A stretch of 64,000 nucleotides of DNA from Phyllostachys edulis. Its lineage: Eukaryota > Streptophyta > Magnoliopsida > Poales > Poaceae. The notes under the pieces were generated by a model. That model did not search any database. It saw nothing but the letters and a program-made list of their open reading frames with translations, and was not told where the DNA came from. A program made the translations under genes and the position numbers. Of this stretch, positions 48,963 to 60,519 are shown one piece after another. The stretch's first letter is position 1. Each line of letters starts with the position of its first letter. The stretch is taken from NCBI GenBank assembly GCA_036346405.1, contig CM070551.1, forward strand, positions 61,904,587-61,968,586, in the 5' to 3' direction.

Positions 48963-51468
48963 TATTACTTTGTTATTGTACTACCACGCCCAACTAACTC
49001 AGAGGAGCATTTGCTCCAACCGCCGCTTAGCCTCAATTTCTGTCGCATTGCTACCAAGCTCGTAAAACCGAGATCGGAAACATGTGATGGTCATTGCCGA
49101 CTTTGAAGGTGTACTTCATCCGTTGATGCAAAGACTCGTGGATCGGACCTCAGAGAGGGTTGTCGGTGTGCTAATGTACCGCACCCATGAAGAAACGACC
49201 ATGTTTCTTCCCTTTCCACCTTGTACACAATACTCGCGTTTAGTGGTGAATTCATGACGTCGTAGTCCGGCCATGAATCTCCTTAGCAACATCAAGATAT
49301 GCACTGTTGGACAAAATCATCGAGAGCGAAAATCATCGTGGACAAAATGATCGAAATCGTACCAAGTTCTCATCATACTATTTGCACAAGGTGCCCTCCG
49401 ATCACCCTCCTAGCTGCTACATATGCCTCCATATCGAGACAGTCTCGCTTCTTCTTTTCTGCACCCAAAAAACCACAATGGTCAATACATATGTATCTAC
49501 AACATACAATCAATATGAACATGTTGACCTACCAGGTTCTTCTTGTAACGTGCCATGGAGGAGCTGCCTTGACGATGTGCTGTCCCGTCCATCAACAATC
49601 TCCGCTCCCTAGCTGCATGAGAGTTCTGTAACCATCGTTCGTTGCACCACCTGTCTTGGACAATCTGCCGCCATGCATTTTCACACTTAAGGGCCCACCA
49701 AGGTATTGCCTAAATTAACCAAGTGTTAAATATGAATAAACTAGAATTGATTGTAATCAAGGACATCGTTTGTTCAGTTGGTTACCTACATGTACTCGTC
49801 CAAAGTGATATTCGTTCGGCAAGCGTCGGCCCTCTTAATTTGTCTGTCCAAGCACTTGTGTGTGGTAACAGATCACCGCTTGGATCGTGCTTCAGAAAAC
49901 ATTTGTGGGATCAGCTTCTTAACACAATTACGTAGCACTCTCCTAGAATTAGCTTCCTGTCCCTCAGCCCATCGAAACCACCACTACAATCCAAGAATAA
50001 AGAATTGATAAAGAATAAGATGATTAAGTTAGTTGATGAAAGCGAAAAGGAATTGATAAAGAATAAGATGATTAAGTTAGTTGACATTTATTACTTGCCT
50101 ACTAAACATCCAAAAGAAACACACACACACACACACAAAAAGTATCCACCCTTCTAGTAGTTTAGCTCAGTTTTGCTTGCTTGTCCTAGAGCAATTGCAA
50201 AGACTCACATATTACTTTGACAATCTGTTACTTTACATGTTCACTTTTAAGACAGATAACATTTTTTCTGTGATTTATATGCACTCTATGAAATTATCGA
50301 TTTTTTCTTACAGTGATAGGCATGGTGCATTATCAAGTTAAAAGGACCGCATACATTCTAGCACACCTAAGAAAGGATAATGCAAAATACTTGGTAAATT
50401 TATAATTATGCTTCTTTCCAATATATCTGTGTTGTGCTTTGCATATCAACCTACTACTGTAATAAAGATTAGATGGGTGAGATTGGAGGCTACATGTTCA
50501 CTGAAGGTTGTGCATCATCTAATTAAATAAATTAGAAACAATGGTTCTTTAAATCAAATGGGTACAACTCATTGCGACTTGAGAGTTGTGACATAATCAA
50601 CCCTAACATGCATAGGAACACATAGAAGCAGATTTGAATATTTAGTCACTTACCCAAAAACTTTCCTCCACCAATAAGCAAATACAAATGGAACCTCTCC
50701 TTCAAAGCAGCGGTATCTTCAAAGACCTTGTAGTGGCACCATGTCCATGTAGGCTCCGCCTTCCTCTGAGGTGACCAACCCAGGAAGTGCCATCGAATCA
50801 ACACGCCAATTATGCCATTCGGAAGTCTACATTTGTCACCCCCGCCTTCTTCTCGCCATTGCCCGTGATATTAGTTTTTTTGAGGTATGCAATTAAATGG
50901 GCTAAATTAGTGAAAGTGCAAACAGTTTCTTACGTGTTGCCAACAGGAACGATGACAGTCTTCTCCTCCTCTTGGGTTGGTCGTCGTGGCAGGTTCGCAT
51001 GTCCTCACATCCAAAATTCTTGTGTCTTATGGTGCTCATCCTCCTCACCCTCCGCCGCCTCAGGGTACTCTTCCTCCTCACCCTCCGCCTCACGGTGCTC
51101 ATACTCCACATCATCGGACGCGAGGGTGCAAGGATCTGAGGCTGATCTACTAGAGGTAGACCCCCCGCTGCCTCCTCGAGGGGCCGCGGCTACCCCTCTG
51201 CCTCGTCGAGTGGCCGCGGCTGCCCCTGTGCCTCCTGGAGGGACCATGGCTGCCCCTCTGCCTCGTCAAGTGGCCGTGGCTGCCCCTGTGCCTCCTGGAG
51301 GGGCCGAGGCTACCCCTGTGCCTCCTAGAGGGGCCGCGGCTGCCCCTCTACCTCCTGGAGGGGCCGTGGCTGCCCCTCTGCCTCCTCGAGTGGCATGGTG
51401 CCCTCTCTGCCTCCTCGAGTGGAAAACAAGCGTCTGCCTCGACTAGAGTATGCTACCTCGCCACTCAT
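48520..51468 (-). pseudogene. CACTA TNPA-like gene (Transposase_24 type), decayed
   Basis: On the minus strand, MSGEVAYSSRGRRLFSTRGG starts at 51468 and runs into a low-complexity region of about 36-nt repeats (51420-51150). Exons follow with TWTWCHYKVFEDTAALKERF near 50750-50690, VLRNCVKKLIPQMFSEARS near 49930-49880, and a segment with LLMDGTAHRQGSSSMARYKK near 49600-49540. These are the signature order of plant Ptta/En/Spm second-gene proteins (Pfam Transposase_24). Stops and frame changes break it between and within exons, so no full protein is expected. TNPA-like proteins bind subterminal repeats. The 3' limit is uncertain. Confidence 0.65.
48913..48960. repeat. (AT)n microsatellite
   Basis: A simple alternating TA run of about 46 bases lies inside the TNPA-like gene region. 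Confidence 0.95.
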
Positions 51469-51639
51469 ATTTTGGTGTCCTGAAATGAAATGAAATAAAA
51501 TAAATCAATTAATATAGTGTAATCAAGTAAGCTCATAGAAAAATGTAATATAACGTAATCAAGTAAGCTTATACAAAAAATTAAAAACATGCAACAAATA
51601 AATAGAAGACATACAAGATCATGCTCAGAAGTAGTCATC

Positions 51640-54600
51640 TACAATGGGATCCACCGCGATGGGCCCTCCAAAAAGTCATCGTCACTATCATGAGGTGTTG
51701 ACTCAACCTCATCCCCTGCGGTGCCATCAATGTCTAAGCGATTAAGTAGTTCCAAGTCCTCTTGGTTTACAACCTCATCAGCATCGATTTGAATATCATC
51801 CATGTGATCGTCCTCTTCCTAATTATTATTTCAAAAGTCCCCGTAGCCCATCTTCTTGAAAGAATAGGTCAACACCATTGTTGGTCTCCATGTTGTAGTC
51901 TTGCTCACTAGGGGTAGGTAGTTTACCATATGGTTGCACCTTATGTACTACCCACCAATCCACTAAACTACTCATAGTTTTGCATGGGTGCGGGATATAG
52001 TATACTTGGGTGGCTTGTCGAGCCACAATAAATGGGTCATTGCTGGTAGGATTGATTGATGTGCAACTTCAACCAAATTTAAGTGATGTATCCCGTCGAC
52101 TCCTAAACGGATGGAACCAATGACATTTGAATAACATAAGTTTGAGAGGTTTGCTACCATGGAAATATAGTTCAATTATTTCTTCAATTACTCCATAGTA
52201 TTCAACAGTGTATCGCTCTCATCTTGTCCTATAGTCACCAATCCACTGTTAATTGTTGTTGCATTAGGCCGTTCCCTCTCATTTGTCAATGTTCGGAAGC
52301 GGTACCCATTCACATCGTAGGAACTATAGGACAGCACCCGAGTGTGGCATCCTTGAGCAACTTGCTTCAATTTGCTGCTCATAGACTTGTCCTTGAAACT
52401 CTACAGCATAAATAGAATGGGTTTCATGTATTAGTTCCTCTTTACTTAGTAAATATTATGTGCAAGGGGAGTAGCTAATAGAGAAGTTACTTCGATAGAA
52501 CCAAGTCGGAAATTAGGTTTACAATTCCCAAACCCTTCCTAAGAAGGGTCGCAACTTGTTTTTCGGATGGGTCTCGACGTTGCTTCCACTCGCTCTAACA
52601 AATTCCCTAGAGGCAACAAGACAAGTAGATTAAAACACTCATACATCAATTATTGGGAAAAATAATTGTTGCATACCTAATGTAATCATCCACTTGGAGA
52701 GGTTGGTAAAGACATACAACATCACAGTCAACCACTCATCCCGCGATAAAACTTTGGGAGTACCATTGCTTGAAGTGTCACCTCTTCCGTGAAGAGGCTA
52801 AGTTGGCAATTATTTTGAGGATGCCAATATTGTATCGTGAGGTTTGATTGTGCACCGTCTTGAACATTGTCGAAGAAAGTATATTGATGTGAAATGGGAA
52901 ATTTCCTCAATTATATACGCCTCGCTATGGATGCTTCAACACGCGATCGATTTTTTGCTTTGCCTCGTAGTTCCTTTTGTTCCTCTCAATTGGATACATC
53001 CACCGGTTTTGCATCGGTCCCCATCCTAGCTTCATAGGGAAGATGGAGAATCAAATGTTGCATTGGATTGAAGAAGCGGTGGAAAGATCTTTTCCAACTT
53101 ACAAAGCAACACAGTACTTCACGCTCTATAGTTGACATTACCATGGGATCTATCTCTTTCGCACATAGTCATCGATAAAAAAGCTCAACTCCGCCATCAC
53201 TTGCCAAACACACTCGGGGGCGTAGCCACGGATCATCACGAGCAAAAGGCGTTCCATGAATATGTGGTAGTCATGGCTCTTTAGGCCATTGATGCGCATG
53301 GTAGCTAAATTCACTCATCTCCTTAGATTTCTTTGCATACCCATCGAGAACTTTAGGGTCTCAAACCATTCCAAAATCTCCTTCCTCTGAACCCTAGTTA
53401 GGCAATAACTAGCTCTTGGCTTCTCCCACTTGCCATGAGTCGGCTTATGGATCATATTCGGCGAGGGCTCATTGCAAAGCTCCTCCCGATCAAGGCGAGC
53501 CTTCACATTGTCCTTCGTCTTATGCGGAATGTCAAAGAATGTGCTAAATATGGCCTCTGCAACATTCTTCTCATTATGCATTACATCTATGTTATGGGGA
53601 AGAATGAGCTTATGGAAGTATGGCGTATACAAACTTGAAATGTGAGTCCAATTGTGCTCCTCACCATATTTCTCGAACCCATCACCATCATCAAGAGGCT
53701 TCAAAGCATCTAGCCGCACCTAACCTCCTCACCGCCAGACGACGTGGTGGTCCATCTGCGGATAGCAATATTGGCCCTAAATCCGGTTGTGTCACTTCAA
53801 TTCGTGGTCAATTGGAAGGAATTGACGATGACAATCGAAGAAGGAGTGCTTGCGACCATGCTTTAGCCAACAGCCACGCAATGTCTCCCTACAGATTGGG
53901 CATGGCATCTTCCCATGTACAGACCACCCACAGAATATCCCGTACGCCGAGAAGTCATGCATGGATGTGTGGTACGCGACCCGCATGGTGAAGTTCTGTT
54001 TCAATGCCCGATCATATGTCACTATGCCTTGTTCCCAAGCATGTAACAATTCATCCACCACCGGCTCCATGAATACACTCATATTCTTCCCTGGGTACTC
54101 GGGACCGTGGATTATCAAGAAAGGAATATGTCTTTATACGCATGCAAACGCCGGTGGGAGGTTAAGAGGAATGACAAACCACGAGCCAACAATTGTATGG
54201 CGCAACCCCATACCAAATGGGTTAAACCCATCGATTGCAATTGCAATTGAGCGTTCCGAGGCTCATGACAAACTCTACATAGTCTCGGTCAAATTGCTTC
54301 CATGCTTCACCATCGATGGGTGGACCATCTTGTCATTATGGTACAAGCGACCATACTTGTGCCATACCATTTGTTTGGCGAAACCTCGATATGTATAACT
54401 GTTGGATTAAGTGGCACAAATGGTAGATAGCGAAGTATTTTTTACGCCAATAGGAAGTCGCCTCTTGACCATCACCGAGTCAACCTCAACAAACCTAGAC
54501 TCACCACACTTATCACGGTGATCTTTGTCCACATTCTCATTCCTAAATAGCATGCATTAATTTGGACAAACATCTATCTTCTCATATGGCATATTTAGTG

Positions 54601-55192
54601 CGCTTATCAATTTCTTGGCCTCATACAAGTTAGCGGGCAGTTTGTGACCATCTGGGAGAAGGGTGCTAAACACGCTTAAGAATGCATCAAAGCAAGCAAT
54701 GCTTGTCTTTGAACCGAGACTTGACAACAAGTAGTCGTGTGATGGCATCTAGTTGGGACACTGTGTGTGCCCATGAAGTGGTTGACTTCATGCGGACAAC
54801 ATATCAAAAAAGCCCTTATTGCGAGCTCGGTTCTTCCTCGATGGGTGGCCCATATGCATGATGCGCATCATCTAGCATGTCTTCTATCCTGCTCTCATTG
54901 TGGCCGCCATTGTCCGTTTCTTCCCTTAGCACATCTGATCTGCTATCTTGTGACTCGCCGTGATACACCCACACGGTATAGCCTGCCCTAAATCCGTACT
55001 TGCACAGGTGTGCGATCATTGTGGCCCTCATTTGTGGCCGTGTGTTCGAACAACGAGAACAAGGGCACAACACACCCGTCCATTACTCTAGCAAATGCTC
55101 GATCCACAAAATCATCGACTTTTCCATCCATTCTTGGGTACAGTCACCCATCGCTCTCGCCCAATGTACATCCAACTACGATCCTCGGCCAT
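51640..55192 (-). pseudogene. CACTA TNPD (TNP2) transposase gene, decayed
   Basis: It starts MAEDRSWMYIG at 55192. The transposase-associated zinc region CPCSRCSN...HLCKYGFRAGY lies at 55070-54990. TNP2 blocks follow: YEAKKLISALNMPYEKIDVC (54620), where the usual CPNDC is cut by a stop after CPN; VDELLHAWEQGIVTYDRALK (54060), AYGIFCGWSVHGKMPCPICR (53920) and CHRQFLPIDHELK (53810). LPHNIDVMHNEKNVAEAIF (53600), then DUF4218-type SHDYHIFMERLL (53270) and DUF4216-type YSSYDVNGYRFRT (52320) and ATQVYYIPHP (52010). The order matches a complete TNPD, but several frameshifts and stops make it inactive. Confidence 0.85.
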
Positions 55193-55894
55193 CCTAGTGT
55201 GCAAAACATAGCGATATTTTAATGCAAAACATAATGCAAAACAAAAATTACAACTACTGAGCTAGCTAGAAGCTACCCTAGGATGCATGTCCTATATATG
55301 TACACTACAACAGATTGACATGAAATGAAGACAATATACATGACCGCATATCAATCCACTTATCCACTACCTTACACTTCTTGGAGGGAGGGCGAGGAGT
55401 CTGCGGTGGGAAGATGGTCTGCACTGTGTGTCGGTCGAGGCGATCATCGAGGCGCGCAAGTGAATTGAGATCTCTGGCGGCGGCGGCCAGCCGAGGAGGC
55501 GGCGGCGACTTGTGAGGCAAGTACCGAAAACAATCAAGCTTAATGTAGTATGTAACGACTAGGGACTCAGATTGAAAACAAAGTAAGCGACAATATCCAT
55601 AGAGGATAGCAACTTAAATGTCATGGCAACATGCCAACAAATGGTACATATATCCATGGGCTCAGAAAGCATGCAAGATAAGTTCATTTAATGTAATGAA
55701 TGCAGTCATATGTATGAAAAGTAATAACAGATAAGTGCACAAAGTATGAAACCAAATTAAATGAAGCCATGAAAGACAACAATATCCTTGTTTTGTAAGG
55801 AAAAAATTTGTTTCTCGTGTTTCTAGATACAGTTTTCATTCTGACTTAAATATTTCTTTACCACATGCATTAGGTTCTAACATAGTAAAATGCG

Positions 55895-57805
55895 AATGGG
55901 ATGAAAGTGCAATAGCTCGCTTCGCAATACATGAAGGATTTGTATTTATATATATTGGAGACATTTCATTCTTTTGAGGATCGAGTTAGGACCCGGAGGA
56001 GAGATACCGTGTGTTTTATCTAAAAGAAGCGGCAAGTATTCTATTTGATCGTACCGCACTAGTCGATTGTTTGAAATAGATGCTCTAAAAACGTAATGTG
56101 TATCATCTAATAAATACTACCTCTGTTTTATATAGTTGTCATTTGGACAACTATTATTTACTCATCACGGCGTCAAGTAATCGAATATGGAGGAGTATCT
56201 TATGATTGGGCATTGCAAAGATAGAATCACAATGATATAGTTTGTAGAAATGTTATGTTCTTTTGAATTCAATTGTATTCTTGACATAAAGTGAAGACGG
56301 AACCAATTTTCAAGTAAAGAATTGCATATTAGGTAAATTTGTTCATGAAATAAATTTAAACTAGATATGATGGGTATCAAAGTATAAACCACATGTTTTA
56401 AAGTTTCTCAAGGTTTAATATATGAAAACTCAATTTTATGTTACTTTTGAGGAGCAATAATTAGTATTTATCCTTTGCATCTCTGAGTTCTTTATAAATC
56501 ATATATTGATTGGTCGCAACTTTATTTGATCTTTTCCACTCGATACATGTAGAAATTGATCTTTGCATGAAAGGCCATATTCCCTAGTAAAACTTTCTGA
56601 CGTGCATAAATATAATTAATGATTTTTTTTAGCAATGGAACTTATGTAACAATCATGTACAAGCACAATAGATATCATATAAACTTCAAGATCTTAGTTT
56701 CTACTATGCAATTGATACTTTTTTAGCAACTATATGAACATGCTAAATGATTTTCATATTCAATGTAGTGGAAGCAATTAGTTCAGGCATACATTAAAGA
56801 ACTAAAATGGCGTGATGAAGATTATGTGCCGAAAACAATGAGCGAACATCTCGAAGTTTCAATGAGAAGTGTTGCAGCCTTCTTCCTAGCATGTGCGTCA
56901 TTTGTTGGAATGGATGACATAAAAACTGTGGAGACTTTCAAGCGGGTTTTGGGCTATCCCCAACTTCTCAAGTCTTTTGGTATATTTGTAAGGCTCTCCA
57001 ATGATATTGTATCAACCAAGGTATTTCTATATCCTCACACATGTAGATATATATGACTTTCCGTACAATATTTTGCATCTTAGCAAAGCAATGAAGCAAT
57101 GGACACAAAGAATTATAAATATCTATTTTCAAAACAAAGAATTATAAAGAACACAAAGACAACTACACTAAGTAATATTCATTTGGGCACATATCATATT
57201 ATTACAGTATGAGTTTATTGTGACAATGACAACCACCTTTTTTATTGTATAGCTTGCCAACGTAAACTTCAAGATATAACTTTAATTTGATGCAAAAACT
57301 ATAAATTTGAAGCCATTTCAACCTCTATAACTAATGAATGCATGTACATATTGGATTCTACTCAGTAGATTCATCAACACTATCACACTTGTAGTGAAGC
57401 TAGATTAATATAACTCCAAGTATAACACTTTTAATCCGAAATAGAAAGTTAAGAAGGATAAATTAATTAGCTATGTATTAAACACACCTCACATTTTCTT
57501 ACAACCATATTTTGCGGCGTGAGCAAACAGGGGACCACAAAGTCTCTCTTGTCCAATGTTACATGAAGGAGCACGCGAACGACAATGCATGATGCGTGCG
57601 AGAAGATAAAAGAACTTATCGAAGATTCATGGAAGGATATGTTAGAACATAGCATTGCAAACAAAACAACCAATGGTGGTGCCACGAGCGGTACTTAACT
57701 TTGCAAGGATCAGAGATAATATGTACAAGCATAATGACGCGTTCACTTCTCCGCACAATCAAAGACATGATAACACTACTCATTGTGGAGCCAATAGATG
57801 TATGA
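55895..57805 (+). pseudogene. Terpene synthase 3' half (exons 5-7) inside the CACTA
   Basis: Exon 5 (about 55895-56034) starts WDESAIARF, shifts frame to MKDLYLYILETFHSFEDRV and again to PEERYRVFYLKEA. Exon 6 (56769-57020) is an intact 84 codons from WKQLVQAYIKELKWRDEDY to FVRLSNDIVSTK, between a TGTAG acceptor and a GTATTT donor. Exon 7 (57518-57805) begins REQTGDHKVSL; its acceptor reads TTGCGG instead of TTGCAG, and it has a stop after NDNA and two more frame changes before LLIVEPIDV. The second metal motif NDIVSTKRE is canonical. Exons 1-4 with the DDxxD site are absent. Exon 6 differs strongly from that of the neighbour at 42.9 kb, so it is not a recent copy of it. Confidence 0.85.
56035..56768 (+). 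other. Retained intron of the captured terpene synthase
   Basis: AT-rich, non-coding, 0.73 kb, at the position of intron 5 of the intact gene (1.17 kb there). It lacks the MITE found in the intact gene. A retained intron means capture at the DNA level, not through mRNA. Confidence 0.6.
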
Positions 57806-57812
57806 AGCTCGC

Positions 57813-58001
57813 CAGGGGTGGATCCAGGAAATAAAGCCATTGGGGTCACCATGAACTAACTTATCTCCTGTCTTAGAGAAAGTGCAAATTTGGCTATGGT
57901 ACATTGGGGTCATTAAGGGTAATTAGAAAGAGGATATATGGGTTGGATTGGGTCACATTGGGTCACATGACCCCAATGGAAGTATACTAGATCCACCCCT
58001 T
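57813..58001. mobile_element. Small hAT-like MITE
   Basis: The termini CAGGGGTGGATCCAG and ACTAGATCCACCCCTT are imperfect inverted repeats, and TTGGGGTCA/TGACCCCAA phrases pair inside. Flanking 8-mers do not match, so the superfamily is a guess from the CAGGG start. It lies right behind the captured terpene synthase stop. Confidence 0.5.
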
Positions 58002-58154
58002 GCTAAGAGAAGGAATATATACAACTACCAGCTATATTGTTCTTTTGCAATAATAATCTTCGGTTGTCTTAATAGTGATTAGTAAATTTTCCACGGTTAA
58101 CTTAGGTTGCTAGAGCGTAAGAAGCATATTCATCAGCTCAAATAAAATAACTAC

Positions 58155-58460
58155 AATGGATGCTCACCGGAGGGGGCGGTGCTTGGAGGAGGGAGCCGGG
58201 AGGCGGAGCTGGGCGGCGCGGTGGAGGAGGAGCCGGGAGGCGGAGCTGGGCAGCCATGAGGAGGAGGCGGAGTCGAGGCAGCAATGGAGGAGGGAGCCAT
58301 GGAGGAGGGAGCCAGGAGGAGGGAGCCGGGAGGCGGAGTCGAGGCGGCGACGAGGGGTGATGGCGGGCGGAGGGAGCCAAGGAGGAGGGAGCCGGGAGGC
58401 GGAGTCGAGGAGGCGGTGGAGGCGGAGACGGGAGGACGGGAGGAGAGCAAAGGTCTGCAG
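58155..58460. repeat. Purine-rich repeat near the right CACTA end
   Basis: Many imperfect copies of GGAGGAGGGAGCC and GGGAGGCGGAG. The plus strand is almost all G/A. ORFs in any frame are repeat translations. Confidence 0.8.
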
Positions 58461-58559
58461 GGGATTGGGGAGAGAAACGCGGCGGGGGGTTGGGGATGAG
58501 AACGGGATTGGGGAGAGGAAACGGCGCGCGGGGGTGAGGGAAATGGCACGCGGCCTGTG

Positions 58560-58753
58560 TGTTTTAGCTCCCGAGTGTCTGTAACGAACGACACTCGGGA
58601 ACTAATTTTTCCCCGTTGCTCCCGTCAAAATTTCCCGAGTGTTTTATTCTATCCCCGAGTGTTTAATGAGGCACTCGGGAAGCTCCCGAGTGTATTACTC
58701 AAAACACTCGGGAAAATCGCGAGCACTCGGGAAATTAGACGATTCTGGTAGTG
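58560..58753. repeat. Right subterminal repeats and terminus of the large CACTA
   Basis: About ten copies of CTCCCGAGTG/CACTCGGGAA in both directions lead to the terminal TTCTGGTAGTG. They match the left-end repeats. Confidence 0.9.
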
Positions 58754-58756
58754 ACT

Positions 58757-59690
58757 TGAGCTTTTTTAATTGTTGAAAATTGATGCATCTTGCTAACTGT
58801 TACCGAGCTTCCTCGAGCTGAGCTTGAGCTTACTCGAGCTTGGGCCGAGCAAAGCTTGAGCCCAAGTCCATGCTTGGACCCCAACTTAGGCTCGCTCGAG
58901 CTCGGCTCGAGCTTGTACTGAGCTTGATCTTGGGCTAGTTTGTGTAGAACAATTAGATCTAAAATTGAGGTGTGTCTAAAAGAGGGATGGATGTGAAATT
59001 TTTGAAACAACCATGTAACAGAGATTTTTTTGAGAAAAATTTATAATGTATTTTTCTATCGGTAAGGATAGCACCATGGATTCAGACTCTGTGCAGACTA
59101 AGCAGTTTGAGTAGCACTGTTAGATCTAAAATTCAGGGCTGAGATTCACATAACATTATGTACGTTCAACCTCTATTGTTTTAGTTTTGGTGATTAATGA
59201 CAAAGCTAAATGATGAAACTAGTTCATTTGCTGAGAATGATTTAGTTACTCTCATTTAACTGGATCAAGATCCTTGGTGAACTCGACAATGATGAAATTG
59301 TCAACAACCCCATATGTGAACATAGATCAAAGCAAAGGTAAATGACTGCTAATTAAGAATGTTTTCTTAGCATTTTGCTGGTCAGGCGTTTGGTGGATAT
59401 ACTAGACTGCTAGAATTCGCCTCTCATTTTTGTCGTACTGTTAAGAGGAGTTTATGATTAATAACTTAAGTTTGGTTTGTATCAAAAAGCTCAATGGTAG
59501 ATCTCAGCTCATTTAGGTCTGTGTTCTTAATCCTTTGCACATCAGGTCCAAACGAAACCCTTAGATATTAAGGGTCGGACTAAAAAATCTCTTTGGAGAA
59601 AATTCAGGAAGTGAGGAATGTCCTCAGTCGAGTGAGAAATATCCTCACTGTGGCCTATCCCCAACGTTGAGCATCATTTAGTGCACTATA
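58757..59690. other. Flank without a gene
   Basis: 58760-58930 is GCTCGAG-rich like the left flank of the CACTA. 59040-59125 repeats the block at 46790-46875. 59150-59690 resembles copia-type non-coding sequence (GGTGATTAATGACAAAGC). No coding sequence. Confidence 0.45.
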
Positions 59691-59699
59691 GCTATTAGA

Positions 59700-59909
59700 A
59701 AGTGAGGAATAGTTGCACTTGGTTTGGCTATCATTTTGTAAAAGCCCAAAAATTGGTTCTCTACGAGCAAGGTACTCAAGTGGTTCTCATGCGACGCATA
59801 TCACAGAAAGAAGGATTAAATCTCCTTCAAGAAATACACGAAGGCATCTGTAAAACTCAAGCTTCTTATAGAACACTGGTCAAAAAAGCCTTTCGACATG
59901 ATTTCTACT
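59700..59909 (+). pseudogene. Gypsy integrase zinc-domain relic cut by a CACTA element
   Basis: A frame at 59735-59909 gives MRRISQKEGLNLLQEIHEGI and ASYRTLVKKAFRHDFY, the start of a Ty3/gypsy integrase zinc-binding region. It stops exactly where CACTACTACAG begins, so the CACTA inserted into an older retrotransposon. Confidence 0.7.
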
Positions 59910-60519
59910 CACTACTACAGAAAAGGCTTTCACAGACGGTTCAAAAACACCATCACAGATGGTTCCGTGAGCCGTCTGAGTTTATGGGTCAGTAATGCAT
60001 GAGGTCATCAAAGACGGTTTTGAGCCGCTCATGCATATATATACTATCACAGACGATACCAGATGAAACCGTCAGTGGTAGTCTTTTGCATTGCTAAATC
60101 TATTTACGTTTATTGGCTAGCCTCAGAAATGCTAGCCATGCCCTCTGAAACAAGCACATCCAATTAGCATTCATTTGAAGCACATCAAAATTGCATTCAT
60201 TTGAAACAAGCACATCAATTCACAAATCAATTAACTTTAACCATTAATGTACATTAATTTACACACATGTACCATTATGTTCAATCTATCCCAATCAAGC
60301 TCAATCTACACCGTGGAAACTCCCATCTGGATTTATGACCGTCTGCATTCGGGAATGACGCAAGGTATGATCGAACTTTTATGAGCTAAGCTCTGTTCCA
60401 ACGCATTTAAATGCGATGGTCGCAACTTTAGTCGATAGGAAGGTTAAATTCAGGCTTATATAAATTGGTAAGTATATATGAAATAATTGTTGAAAGATTG
60501 ACAAACACGAGGATCATTG

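Larger units (their letters stand above)
47122..58753 (-). mobile_element. CACTA (En/Spm) element, 11.6 kb, with captured terpene synthase DNA
   Basis: The left end CACTACCAGAAACAGG and the right end TTCTGGTAGTG are inverted, and both are flanked by the triplet ACT (47119-47121 and 58754-58756), the 3-bp target duplication of CACTA elements. Dense subterminal repeats of TTTCCCGAGTG/CACTCGGGAAA occupy both ends. Two transposase genes lie on the minus strand in the usual order (TNPD first, then a TNPA-like gene), both decayed. Between the TNPD start and the right end is a fragment of a terpene synthase gene on the opposite strand. Confidence 0.9.

Noticed and set aside
50787..51446. 219-codon plus-strand ORF with Ala/Pro repeats
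   Set aside because: It is the opposite strand of the repetitive start of the TNPA-like gene; no plant domain and a pure repeat composition.
55295..55320. CACTACAACAG as another CACTA end
   Set aside because: No matching inverted end, no subterminal repeats beside it and a different terminal sequence from either family here.
42929..57805. A terpene biosynthetic gene cluster
   Set aside because: There is only one intact terpene synthase; the second is a transposon-borne fragment and no cytochrome P450, transferase or dehydrogenase is seen.
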